Position numbers and translations under genes: made by a program
Part shown: in pieces, positions 35,187-43,821 of the stretch
Layout of the letters: each line of letters starts with the position of its first letter
Position numbering within the stretch: position 1 is the first letter of the stretch
NCBI GenBank assembly: GCA_937925655.1
Contig: CALAMC010000047.1
Location: forward strand, 107,683 to 171,682
Source of the DNA: an uncultured candidate division Zixibacteria bacterium
Lineage (GTDB): Bacteria; Zixibacteria; MSB-5A5; GN15; PGXB01
DNA length: 64,000 nt
Direction: 5' to 3'
The notes under the pieces: model-generated
Databases searched by the model: none
What the model saw: only the letters and a program-made list of their open reading frames with translations
Told to the model about the DNA's origin: nothing

Positions 35187-37520
35187 TTACTGCTTCCCCC
35201 GATAAACCGCTATCATCGCCACTCCGCCTAACGCTAAAATCGTCCCGATCCACAACAAGCTAATCCCCGGCTTTTTGGAAATATCCAGAATTAATTCATC
35301 GGGTGCCGCCACCTCCGCCAAACCGGGAATATCCAGCACCACCGAACGCTCCATCGGAGAAACCTGATCGATTCTAACCCGCAAATCACTTACAGAAAAA
35401 AGGCTGATCGGCGTCGATTCCAGCCGTCCCCCGGTTGCCTCACCCATGGTCAACCGCGGCGTTATCGTTTCGCTGTGGCCCCCATGGGTCACTTCGAGAA
35501 TCGCGCCAACCGATACTTCACCCGGCTCACCATGCTCGCCCATATCGAAACCGATAAATTTAATTTGATAATCTCCGACCGTCCTGGCCTCTCCCTTGAT
35601 CAGCTTCAGCCCCCCCGTTTGCCCATGATCGATCAACTCGATGGGCGAAATATACAAGTCGAGCAACAGGCTTTTCTCGATATGGGGACGCTTCATGAAA
35701 GCATTCATGCGCGACACGAAGAAATAATGGGGCCGGACCTCGAAAGATTCCCGGGATTTCTCCAGCGATATAAATAATTCATTGTTGGTGTTCATGATGG
35801 ACCCATCCATGCCCCTATAAATGACATCATAGCCAAAAACCTGCCTGACTTCCCCCCGCGGCAGACTGACCTGCTCGCTTTGTGAATAAGCCGATGAAGA
35901 TATAATGCCAAGCAACATCAGCCCGAAACCGAAATGGCATATATATCCGCCCGCCGCCAGCGGTCGCGCCTTCAATAACCGCAGGATAGTGTCAATCTGG
36001 GCAAAAACGGCCGCCGCCGCCGCTCCGATAAAGAACAGGTTAGCCGCGTCGCGCGCCCCCAATACCAAAGCGACTATAACCGCCCCGCATCCCACCGCCA
36101 ATGACACTATCAGACGTCGACGAATGGTGCCAAATTGCATGTAGGTAAAATAAGTTCCGAAGTATATCAAGACCGTCACTGCCAGGGCGGCGTTGACCGA
36201 TGCTATTATAATCGCCGCCGCGGCCAACACCAGGCCCGCCATAATCGATATCACCGCTTTTTTAATCGATACTTTTAGATGGCCGTCCACGCCGGTGACC
36301 AGCGGGGTAAGAGTCAAAAAGAGAGCTATGAGTATCGCCAGTGGAAAAGCAAAAGCATTATAAGTCGCCACCTCGGCCGCCGAGGGATTCTCGGTCAAAT
36401 ACCTCGTCACCAGCGGCAGCGACGCCCAGAACTCGACAATAATGCCGACCACGAACAACAGCATCATCCCCACAAACAAAATGAACTCGCGCGACATGAT
36501 ATTGTAATTGAGCGGCTTGCCGACTATTTCCTTCGACCGGGAACTGAAGAAAACAGCCAGAATCAACGCGGTAAACAACAGCAGGAAAAAAACCAGAAAG
36601 GCATTAATACCCATGTCGACAAACGAATGCACCGAAAAATCGGCCAGCACTCCCGAACGGGTTAAAAAAGTTCCGTATATCGTCAGCAGGAAGACAAAAC
36701 AGGCCATGAGCAAATTGGAGCGACGCAATGCTCCCGAGCGCCTCTCCACCAGAAATCCATGAATGAGCGCCAGCGATATTACCCATGGAACAAACGACGT
36801 GTTTTCCACCGGGTCCCAGGCCCAGTACCCGCCCCAGCCGAGAGTCTTGTACGCCCAGTAGCCGCCCATGGCGTTCCCGGCCAGCAAAAACAACGACGTC
36901 CCCAGCACATACGGCAGCGCCACTCTTGTCCAGTTCGCGAAATCGCGCCTTAGCATGGCCGCCAGCGCCAGGGCAAACGGCACTCCCGCCAAAGCAAAAC
37001 CCGTAAACATGACCGGGGGATGTATCACCATCCAGGGGTCCATCAAAAGGGGATTGAGCCCGGCTCCCTCCGTGGCAGGCATCGGTCTAAGCGCAAACGG
37101 TGACAGATTGAGTAATACAATGGAGAAAAAGAAAATGATGATCGAATAAAAACCCATCGCCGCCATGGTGTACTGACGGCCCCATTTCAATATCATAAAT
37201 CCAAACAGCCCGGTCAGCAATAGCCAGAGCAGATAGGTTCCCTCCTGCCCGGCCCAGAACGCCGCCAGCGTATAGAAAAAAGACTGCTCGCTCGAGGTGT
37301 ACTGATAGACATAGGCAACCGAGAAATTCCGCGAGAATATCAAATAATACAGATAGACCGCCGCGGCCAGGGCGAAAACAAACTGCAACTCATAAGCCCG
37401 GCGCCCGAGCCCGGCCAGATTTCTTTTCCCCGAAGCCGTAATGAAAAACGAAACCCCCGCCAGCAACCCCATAATCATTGTCAAAAACAACGCCAGGTCG
37501 CCGATACTGCTGATATTCAT
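35187..37520 (-). CDS. ccmF: Cytochrome c heme lyase subunit CcmF
   Basis: 777 residues, about 15 membrane helices. The tryptophan-rich WWD motif WGGYWAWDPVENTSFVPW (about 245-262) and the preceding HPPVMFTGF region identify CcmF, which attaches heme from holo-CcmE to apocytochrome c. A long periplasmic segment lies before the last helix (about 545-745). It follows ccmE by 9 bases and is the last ccm gene. No ccmG or ccmH follows; this, with the CXXXY CcmE, points to the variant maturation system. Confidence 0.95.
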   Translation of the reverse strand: MNISSIGDLALFLTMIMGLLAGVSFFITASGKRNLAGLGRRAYELQFVFALAAAVYLYYLIFSRNFSVAYVYQYTSSEQSFFYTLAAFWAGQEGTYLLWLLLTGLFGFMILKWGRQYTMAAMGFYSIIIFFFSIVLLNLSPFALRPMPATEGAGLNPLLMDPWMVIHPPVMFTGFALAGVPFALALAAMLRRDFANWTRVALPYVLGTSLFLLAGNAMGGYWAYKTLGWGGYWAWDPVENTSFVPWVISLALIHGFLVERRSGALRRSNLLMACFVFLLTIYGTFLTRSGVLADFSVHSFVDMGINAFLVFFLLLFTALILAVFFSSRSKEIVGKPLNYNIMSREFILFVGMMLLFVVGIIVEFWASLPLVTRYLTENPSAAEVATYNAFAFPLAILIALFLTLTPLVTGVDGHLKVSIKKAVISIMAGLVLAAAAIIIASVNAALAVTVLIYFGTYFTYMQFGTIRRRLIVSLAVGCGAVIVALVLGARDAANLFFIGAAAAAVFAQIDTILRLLKARPLAAGGYICHFGFGLMLLGIISSSAYSQSEQVSLPRGEVRQVFGYDVIYRGMDGSIMNTNNELFISLEKSRESFEVRPHYFFVSRMNAFMKRPHIEKSLLLDLYISPIELIDHGQTGGLKLIKGEARTVGDYQIKFIGFDMGEHGEPGEVSVGAILEVTHGGHSETITPRLTMGEATGGRLESTPISLFSVSDLRVRIDQVSPMERSVVLDIPGLAEVAAPDELILDISKKPGISLLWIGTILALGGVAMIAVYRGKQ

Positions 37521-37529
37521 GCCGATCCT

Positions 37530-37925
37530 TTATCCCGATTGATCCATCTGGGCCTGATATTTCGAGGGGCACTTGACATACAGCTTTTCGGCCACGAATT
37601 CGCCGCCGTGCACTCTCCCCCGTACCATCACCGACGTCGCCTGCTCGAAATTGCCCGGGATGATTCCCTGATATATTACTTTCATCCGGTTTTCCACGCC
37701 GGTGTGCAGACTGTCCGGCTCGATCATGACGAACTCCAAACGTTTGCCTTCGGCGTCATAGCGCACCTGGCTGAAATCGACCCGGCCGCTGACCTGAACG
37801 ATATTGCCGGTCGCCTTCGCCTCGGCAAAAGTGACGTACTTGACCGTCGTCTTCAGAAAGGCCGACGCCCCCCAGACCCCGAATAAGACGATAATAACGC
37901 TTCCGATGATATATTTAGCTTTCAT
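37530..37925 (-). CDS. ccmE: Cytochrome c heme chaperone CcmE, CXXXY variant
   Basis: 131 residues: an N-terminal membrane helix (about 5-25), then the OB-fold heme-binding domain (VSGRVDFSQVRYDAEGKRLEFVM ... MVRGRVHGGEFVAEKLYVKCPSKYQ). In classical CcmE heme is bound covalently by the His of HXXXY. Here the motif is CPSKY, a Cys in place of His. CXXXY CcmE is known from archaea and some Deltaproteobacteria, where ccmH is missing (system I*). The 5' end overlaps the end of ccmD by 11 bases and the stop is 9 bases before ccmF. Confidence 0.92.
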   Translation of the reverse strand: MKAKYIIGSVIIVLFGVWGASAFLKTTVKYVTFAEAKATGNIVQVSGRVDFSQVRYDAEGKRLEFVMIEPDSLHTGVENRMKVIYQGIIPGNFEQATSVMVRGRVHGGEFVAEKLYVKCPSKYQAQMDQSG

Positions 37926-38031
37926 CCCGCTTTTCCAGTACTTTCAGTTTTCTGTCCACCGACCAAACATAAAAAAAGACGCCGGCCCAGATAATTAATA
38001 CGACTACCATGACTATATAGTTGGCATCCAT
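37915..38031 (-). CDS. ccmD: CcmD-like heme exporter small membrane protein
   Basis: 38 residues (MDANYIVMVVVLIIWAGVFF, then YVWSVDRKLKVLEKRDES). One membrane helix followed by a charged helix, which is the shape of CcmD; CcmD releases holo-CcmE from the CcmABC complex. It sits exactly between ccmC and ccmE and overlaps the ccmE start by 11 bases. The ATG is 1 base from the ccmC stop. Identified by position and topology because the family is short and divergent. Confidence 0.85.
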   Translation of the reverse strand: MDANYIVMVVVLIIWAGVFFYVWSVDRKLKVLEKRDES

Positions 38032-38032
38032 A

Positions 38033-38716
38033 CTATGACTCCAGTCTGTTTTTATCGAAATAACGGCTTCCCCTGACCGTAATTTCATACAGCCAGTAAT
38101 AAAGAGCCGTGAACGCCGCCATCGACAGCCCGAAAACCAGCGCCACCATCGGCGACAGAGACATTTTCCCCTCGTTATCGACTATCGTGTCGCTCGGGTG
38201 CTGGGAAAAAGCCGGATAAATGCGCGGTAACACGAATATCAGAAACAGGGCCGCCACCGTGAATATGATCGTCATTACCGCCGAAAACGTGGCGCGCACC
38301 TCATCGTCGCTCAACGCCGACCGCAAAGCGAAATAACCGCCATATATAAGTAGAAGAATAAATATCGACACTTCCCGGATTTCCGACCAGTTCCAGAATT
38401 CCCCCCACGTCATTTTCGCGAATATCGAGCCGGTTACCAGCGCCATGGCGGAAAAGGCCATGCCCAGCCGGTTGGCCGCGACCGCCCGGCGGTCGAAATC
38501 CATATCTTTCGTTTTCAAATACCGGGCCGATTGCACCATCCCGACCATAAATGACAGCGCCGCCACCCAGGCCGCCGGGACATGGAAATAAAAAATCCGG
38601 TAGGCATCCACCGGCCCCAGCGATAAACGCGGGTCCATCGGGGACGGTAACACGAAAGCCAGAATAATTACCGCCGCCATGGCCGCAAATATGAACCACT
38701 TCCAAATCATAGACAA
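38033..38716 (-). CDS. ccmC: Heme exporter CcmC
   Basis: 227 residues, six membrane helices. Characteristic pieces: YRIFYFHVPAAWVA near residue 40 and the Trp-rich WGEFWNWSEIRE (about 112-123), the place of the WWD domain. The usual terminal Asp position is Ser, a small deviation. C-terminal periplasmic segment before the last helix. CcmC presents heme to CcmE with CcmA, CcmB and CcmD. Part of the pgsA-ccmABCDEF run. Confidence 0.9.
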   Translation of the reverse strand: MSMIWKWFIFAAMAAVIILAFVLPSPMDPRLSLGPVDAYRIFYFHVPAAWVAALSFMVGMVQSARYLKTKDMDFDRRAVAANRLGMAFSAMALVTGSIFAKMTWGEFWNWSEIREVSIFILLLIYGGYFALRSALSDDEVRATFSAVMTIIFTVAALFLIFVLPRIYPAFSQHPSDTIVDNEGKMSLSPMVALVFGLSMAAFTALYYWLYEITVRGSRYFDKNRLES

Positions 38717-38745
38717 TATTTCTCTATTATTACGTTGTCAATATA

Positions 38746-39420
38746 TCACATGTGCCAGATAAAATCAAACAACATTATCGACAGCGTTATCATTACAACA
38801 TCATAAGCCAGTAAAAGTTGCAATGGCGGCCAGGCCGCCGCGAAATTCCCGCCCACCAGCGATACCAGCGTTATCTCGATCGCCGCCACCAACAACGGCA
38901 ACAGCACCGGAAACGATAACACTGCAAATAGCGCCCCTTTTACCGACGCCCGCGAAACAATGGCGGCTATAATCGTGGTGGAACCGGACAATCCAATCAG
39001 GCCTAAAAACAGCCCGGATAGAAACAGAATGAAATTCTGCGGCACCGTATCCAGCAAAATCACAAAAAGCGGCACCAGCAGGACCGCCATGCACACCAGT
39101 AAAAACAGATTGAAAATAATTTTGCCGACCAGCACCGCCGTCGCCGGGGCATATAACCGCAAATACCCGGCCGTGCGCGCCTCCTCTTCCTTGACAAACA
39201 CCTGCGCCAGACCCGACGCCGCCGCGAAAAATAACACCACCCAGAACAGCGCCGCCATGACTTCCGGACCGGGTCGGTTCATTCCCAGTGAAAACGAAAC
39301 CACCGTCAAAGTCACCAGCGAAAACATGATGACGGCATTGAAAGCATACCGGGTTCGAAACTCGGACAGCATTTCCTTTTTAAAAACGGTTAAAATCCTA
39401 CCCGCCCAATTGACAGACAT
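38746..39420 (-). CDS. ccmB: Heme exporter membrane subunit CcmB
   Basis: 224 residues from the ATG at 39420 (MSVNWAGRILTVFKKEM). The open frame back to 39459 would overlap ccmA by 62 bases, against 23 with this start. Six membrane helices and the motif FWVVLFFAAASGLAQVFVKEEEARTAGYLRLYAPA of CcmB. It pairs with CcmA as the membrane part of the ABC complex that acts on CcmC/E. Confidence 0.9.
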   Translation of the reverse strand: MSVNWAGRILTVFKKEMLSEFRTRYAFNAVIMFSLVTLTVVSFSLGMNRPGPEVMAALFWVVLFFAAASGLAQVFVKEEEARTAGYLRLYAPATAVLVGKIIFNLFLLVCMAVLLVPLFVILLDTVPQNFILFLSGLFLGLIGLSGSTTIIAAIVSRASVKGALFAVLSFPVLLPLLVAAIEITLVSLVGGNFAAAWPPLQLLLAYDVVMITLSIMLFDFIWHM

Positions 39421-40015
39421 GGTCGGCAAAACCGGCCTCCTCTTTTTCATTGGTGGCAATTATTATTAAAGCTCTGCTTTTCACCGAGTCAAGAAAGTCG
39501 AAAATTCCTTTTTTGCCGGATTGATCCAGGTACGCGGTCGGTTCGTCCAGAAGCAGAATCTCCGGCCGGCGCAACAGCGCCAGGGCATATTTGAGGCGCT
39601 GTTTCATCCCCGATGAATACGCCGCCACCCGGTCGCGGCCGCGTTCTCCCAATCCGAAAGTCCGTAGCGACTCCATCATCTCCTGCCCCGTAACTTCCAA
39701 TCCGGCCAGGCGGGTATAAAAATCAAGATTCTCCAGCGCCGTCATGGCATCATAAAATTCATGATACGGAGTCACCACGCTCATACGGTTCCGATACTCC
39801 TCGAAGGACAACATGTTCGAATCATGCGTATATCGCACCACCCCCGATGATGCCCGTCCCAGTCCGGTCAGGATGTGAATCATCGTGCTCTTGCCGGAAC
39901 CGTTGGGACCGGTTATCGCCAGGCCTTGACCGGTATTCAGCGAAAACGACACCTTTTCGAAAATTCGGCGCGGCCCGAATGATTTGCTCAAATCGGCGAC
40001 TTCCAGTTGATACAT
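39398..40015 (-). CDS. ccmA: Heme ABC exporter ATP-binding subunit CcmA
   Basis: 205 residues from the ATG at 40015 (MYQLEVADLSKSFGPRRIFEKVSF); an upstream ATG at 40051 would overlap pgsA. Walker A GPNGSGKST, Q-loop region, ABC signature YSSGMKQRLK, Walker B LLLDEP and the switch region IIIATNEKEE (H-loop His replaced by Asn). ATP hydrolysis drives release of heme-loaded CcmE. It follows pgsA by 4 bases and overlaps ccmB by 23. Confidence 0.92.
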   Translation of the reverse strand: MYQLEVADLSKSFGPRRIFEKVSFSLNTGQGLAITGPNGSGKSTMIHILTGLGRASSGVVRYTHDSNMLSFEEYRNRMSVVTPYHEFYDAMTALENLDFYTRLAGLEVTGQEMMESLRTFGLGERGRDRVAAYSSGMKQRLKYALALLRRPEILLLDEPTAYLDQSGKKGIFDFLDSVKSRALIIIATNEKEEAGFADHVCQLGG

Positions 40016-40019
40016 ATAG

Positions 40020-40721
40020 CTAATGTAACCCCGACCGGACGATATCGACATATAATTTTATCAGGTATATCATACTGACAGCCACCGTCAAACCGATTCT
40101 GATTGCTTTGAATGTTGCTCGGTCATGGAAATCCATCAGCTGGCGACGTTTCCGTAAGGCGATAAAACGACCCGCATAAAAGACCCCCGACAACAAAAAC
40201 AGGGCTAGGACAATCACGGTCATAAAAACCTGGCCAAAATTGAAGTCTATTATGTATGACCCTATCAAGACCACTGTCGCCGCAAAATAATACTTACCGG
40301 TGGTATTCGACGGTAGCGTTATTTTTCTGTCCCGCATAATTATCAGTCCCAGAATTACGATAAGCAGATCGCGACCGATAATCAAAATCGCCAGCCATAA
40401 CGGGAAATCGCGGAAAAAGACTAACTCCACAATTAAAATGACGGCCAGAAATTTATCCGCCAGAGGATCAAGCATTATCCCCAGCGGGCTGATTTTATTC
40501 AATTTGCGGGCTAACCAGCCGTCCAAAAAATCGGTAATGCCCGCCAAAACCAGAAGCGCCAGGCATATTATGGTGGCCGTATCATCGCCCCGCCATAGCA
40601 AATAGCCGATAACCGGCGCTATTAACAGCCGCGACAAAGACAGAAGATTGGGCAACCATAACAATTGCCGCGGTTCGAATTTATATTGATTCTCCACCGC
40701 TATCCGATATTCCCCATCCAT
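40020..40721 (-). CDS. pgsA: CDP-diacylglycerol--glycerol-3-phosphate 3-phosphatidyltransferase
   Basis: Makes phosphatidylglycerol phosphate at the inner membrane. 233 residues with the CDP-alcohol phosphatidyltransferase signature D-FL-DG-WL-AR-(x8)-G-IML-D-PLA-D (about 62-84), in which all conserved Asp, Gly and Arg are present, and five membrane helices. PgsA and PssA cannot be told apart from the motif alone; length and N-terminal WLPNLLSLSRLLIAP favour PgsA. First gene of the run that continues into ccmA. Confidence 0.88.
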   Translation of the reverse strand: MDGEYRIAVENQYKFEPRQLLWLPNLLSLSRLLIAPVIGYLLWRGDDTATIICLALLVLAGITDFLDGWLARKLNKISPLGIMLDPLADKFLAVILIVELVFFRDFPLWLAILIIGRDLLIVILGLIIMRDRKITLPSNTTGKYYFAATVVLIGSYIIDFNFGQVFMTVIVLALFLLSGVFYAGRFIALRKRRQLMDFHDRATFKAIRIGLTVAVSMIYLIKLYVDIVRSGLH

Positions 40722-40921
40722 TCAATGTAATTCGCATTCTTCCCGTCACGCTTTCCCGTTCCCGATATATCTTGCACTGCGACAGGCATATAACTCGGCC
40801 TAAGATAACAGCTTCGATAATATCTGCCAATTTTTTTGTTGCCTCAATCGGAAGATTTCGCAATCGTCTTTGTATAAACAACAGAATGAATTATAAAAAT
40901 GCAAATAATAAGGAGATGACT

Positions 40922-42280
40922 ATGTCCTCCCCCAAAAACCTCTGGCTGCCCCTTGCCGCCCTCGCGCTTATAACAACCGCCGCCTATGCCGACATCCACG
41001 TTACCGTGTATAACAGCGACCTGGGCGTGATTCGTGAAACCCGCCCGCTGGAATTCCAGAAAGGTTCCGGAATTGTTTCCTTTGTCGATGTCCCCACCGC
41101 CATCGATGCCACCTCGGTCGGTTTCGAACTGGTCGATAAATCCAAATCGGTCGCCATTCTCGAGCAAAACTATGCCTATGACCTCGTCTCACCGGAGAAA
41201 ATCTATTCCAAATATATTGATAAAGACATTGACCTGTTCAACAAGGAAGGTCAACTATTCAGCGGGACATTATTGTCGTTTTCGGGAGGTTCCCTGGTTT
41301 TAAAGGACAAATCCGGCAAAATCCAGATCATCCGGCTGGAACAAATTGTCAACGTCAACTTCCCGGAGCTTCCCGAAGGACTGATCACCCGTCCCACCCT
41401 GTTCTGGCGTTATAATTCCAACTTCAGCGGTAAAACCGACGCCAATGTCAGCTATCAAACCCGCGGTATGGGCTGGACAGCCGAGTACGTGGGCATATTA
41501 TCCGAAGATGAAAAAACACTCGGCCTCAACGGCTGGGCCTCCATTACCAACAGTAGCGGGGCAACCTATAAAGATGCCGTTCTGAAACTCGTGGCCGGAG
41601 ATATCAACCGCGCCGGTTACGCCCGGGGAATGGCCCGACCCGAAACCTTCGATAAAGCCATGATGGTCGCCGAGGCGCCCGGCTTTGAAGAAAAAGCCTT
41701 CTTCGAATACCACCTCTATACCCTGCCACGACCGGCTACCCTCGCCAATAACGAAATCAAACAAATCTCGCTTTTTGACCCGTCCTCCGGCCTTGTGGAT
41801 AAAGAATATAACTATTACCCCGACCAGAATGATAAAGACATCCGCGTCATGCTGAAATTCAAAAACAGCCGCGAAGCCGGCCTCGGCATGCCCCTGCCCG
41901 CCGGGCGCGTCCGCATTTTCAAGGCCGATACCGACAAGGGCATGATTCTTCTGGGCGAAGACCGCATCAGCCATACCCCCAAAGACGAAGAAGTCAAATT
42001 GACCATCGGCAATGCTTTTGATATAAAAGCCGAATTCAAGGTCATCGATTACAATCAGATTTCGAACCGGATCGATGAACAAACCTTCGAGATTAAATTG
42101 CGCAATCACAAAAAGCAGGACGTTTCTATAAATGTGGAGAAAAAACTTTACGGCGATTGGACGATTCTGGAATCGTCCCACAAATACGAAAAAACCGACG
42201 CCAGCACAGTCAAGTTCGCCGTACCGGTGGCGGCCGATGGAACCGCCGTGGTCACTGTCAGAGTTCGTACGACTCGCTAA
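40922..42280 (+). CDS. Exported DUF4139-domain protein
   Basis: 452 residues. The start is the second of two close ATGs: AAGGAG stands 6 nt before 40922. Signal peptide WLPLAALALITTAAYA. The DUF4139 architecture is visible: an N-terminal beta region VTVYNSDLGVIRETRPLEF ... SFVDVPTAIDATSV, then GWTAEYVGILSEDEKTLGLNGWASITNSSGATYKDAVLKLVAGDINR, ending in C-terminal beta strands. Members are predicted surface or periplasmic proteins of unknown role. It is divergent from pgsA and followed by a promoter for the next gene, so probably monocistronic. Confidence 0.88.
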   Translation: MSSPKNLWLPLAALALITTAAYADIHVTVYNSDLGVIRETRPLEFQKGSGIVSFVDVPTAIDATSVGFELVDKSKSVAILEQNYAYDLVSPEKIYSKYIDKDIDLFNKEGQLFSGTLLSFSGGSLVLKDKSGKIQIIRLEQIVNVNFPELPEGLITRPTLFWRYNSNFSGKTDANVSYQTRGMGWTAEYVGILSEDEKTLGLNGWASITNSSGATYKDAVLKLVAGDINRAGYARGMARPETFDKAMMVAEAPGFEEKAFFEYHLYTLPRPATLANNEIKQISLFDPSSGLVDKEYNYYPDQNDKDIRVMLKFKNSREAGLGMPLPAGRVRIFKADTDKGMILLGEDRISHTPKDEEVKLTIGNAFDIKAEFKVIDYNQISNRIDEQTFEIKLRNHKKQDVSINVEKKLYGDWTILESSHKYEKTDASTVKFAVPVAADGTAVVTVRVRTTR

Positions 42281-42295
42281 GATGACGATTGCGGC

Positions 42296-42324
42296 TTGAC
42301 ACCCCGGCGAAAAGATATTAGATT
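42296..42324 (+). promoter_or_regulatory. Promoter of the TPR protein gene
   Basis: TTGACA (42296-42301), 17-nt spacer, TAGATT (42319-42324), about 50 bases before the ATG at 42375. Confidence 0.6.
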
Positions 42325-42374
42325 CGAGGCCTGTTATGACCGAGGAGAACAAAAAACACGATCGGGAGGATAAA

Positions 42375-43766
42375 ATGAAAATAATGAAAACCCTGTGTAT
42401 TTCGATGATTTTGCTGGCGCTGGCGATTCCGACTATGGCGGATAAAGCGCCCAAAGGACTCAAGCCGGCCGACGCCTACATCAAGGCCGTGAAAATCGCC
42501 ATGCTGGCATCACCGCCCCGGCTGGAAGAAGCCCTCGGCTTTCTGGATACGGTCCTGACCTTTCACGGATCCTACCCGGAAGCTTACTTTTACAAAGGCA
42601 ACATTTTCGCCGAATACGCCAATAACACCTATGACCCGGTTCAAAGGCTGGATTACATCGCCAAAATGTCGGCCAGCTATGATTCCATGAAAATCAGTTG
42701 CGCCGACCCCGAAGTAAAAAGCAAGCTCAAAAAGAACTGCAAAGATTATTCCGGAATTGTCGATTCAATCGGCGAATTCTACTGGCGCGAAAATTTCAAT
42801 CAGGGCGTGGTCACCGTGCAACGCTATGATGAAACCAGAAAAGAGATGATGAACGCCTCCGACAATGAACGGCCGGGATATGAAACCCGGCTCCAGAGCA
42901 TCGCCGACAGCGCCCGCACCTTCTTCACCATCGCCACCCTCGTGCATCCGGATAATTACCGCTCCTATGAAGGCCTGGGCCTTGTTTATGATCGTGAAGG
43001 CAACTATGATTCTTCCCTGACCTACTATACCAAAGCCTCCGAAATTGCCCCGGATTCGATCAGCCTGATCCAGAACGTGGCTTATGCCTACATTCAGAAA
43101 GACGACTGGACCAACAGTATCACCTGGTTCCAGAAATACCTGTCAAAAATCCCCGAGGATGCCGTCGATGCCCGGGTAGGTATATTGTCGAATATCGCCA
43201 TCTGCTTCACCAATTCCGGTCATCCCGATTCGGCCTATTTGTACAATACCAAAGTAATCTCCCTTGATCCTGACCACATCAGCTCTTACCTTGACAACGG
43301 CCGTTATTTCCTTCAGCTATCCTCGGAGTACTCCGATTCCATTAAAATTGCCCAGCAAAACGGTAACGAAGCCGCCGCTAAAAAATTAATGGCCAGCCGT
43401 GATGCCGCGCTGGATTCATCGGCCGTCTATCTCAAAGCTGTCTTTGAAAAGGAACCCGACAACGCCCGCGCCGTGGAACAATACGCCGTCGTCAGCGTTA
43501 TCCGCGGACACAATGACAATGCCCAGAAAGCTTACGCGGCTCTGACCGAACTGGAACCGGACGACAAAAATCACTGGATCGGACTGGGCGATTGCCTGAT
43601 TCGACAGGAAAAATTTGCCGAGGCCATAAGCCCCTATGAAAAAGCGGTGGAACTCGACCCCAGCGATTTAACCATCTGGGAACTGCTGGTTGAACTCTAC
43701 TCGACCAACGGGCAGACCGGCAAGGCCAACGAAGCCCAGAAAAAGGTCAACGCCTTAAAGTCTTAG
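42375..43766 (+). CDS. Exported TPR-repeat protein
   Basis: 463 residues from the ATG at 42375, with GGGAGG 5 nt upstream; a frame extending to 42336 precedes that site. Signal peptide KTLCISMILLALAIPTMA. About six TPR units, clearest at YRSYEGLGLVYDREGNYDSSLTYYTKAS, AYAYIQKDDWTNSITWFQKYL and NHWIGLGDCLIRQEKFAEAISPYEKAV (last 80 residues). Probable periplasmic scaffold. No partner is obvious. Followed directly by a strong terminator. Confidence 0.88.
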   Translation: MKIMKTLCISMILLALAIPTMADKAPKGLKPADAYIKAVKIAMLASPPRLEEALGFLDTVLTFHGSYPEAYFYKGNIFAEYANNTYDPVQRLDYIAKMSASYDSMKISCADPEVKSKLKKNCKDYSGIVDSIGEFYWRENFNQGVVTVQRYDETRKEMMNASDNERPGYETRLQSIADSARTFFTIATLVHPDNYRSYEGLGLVYDREGNYDSSLTYYTKASEIAPDSISLIQNVAYAYIQKDDWTNSITWFQKYLSKIPEDAVDARVGILSNIAICFTNSGHPDSAYLYNTKVISLDPDHISSYLDNGRYFLQLSSEYSDSIKIAQQNGNEAAAKKLMASRDAALDSSAVYLKAVFEKEPDNARAVEQYAVVSVIRGHNDNAQKAYAALTELEPDDKNHWIGLGDCLIRQEKFAEAISPYEKAVELDPSDLTIWELLVELYSTNGQTGKANEAQKKVNALKS

Positions 43767-43784
43767 CATGAACTATTAAATTCA

Positions 43785-43817
43785 AAAGGCAGGTCCGGCT
43801 CGGGCCTGCCTTTTTTT
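43785..43817 (+). terminator. Terminator abutting the priA start
   Basis: Twelve-position stem AAAGGCAGGTCC with GGGCCTGCCTTT (one wobble), 7 T's to 43817. The priA ATG follows 4 bases later. Confidence 0.88.
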
Positions 43818-43821
43818 ATCG

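Noticed and set aside
40681..40881. Minus-strand ORF of 66 residues ahead of pgsA
   Set aside because: It overlaps the pgsA start, has no recognised family and no ribosome-binding site; treated as chance.
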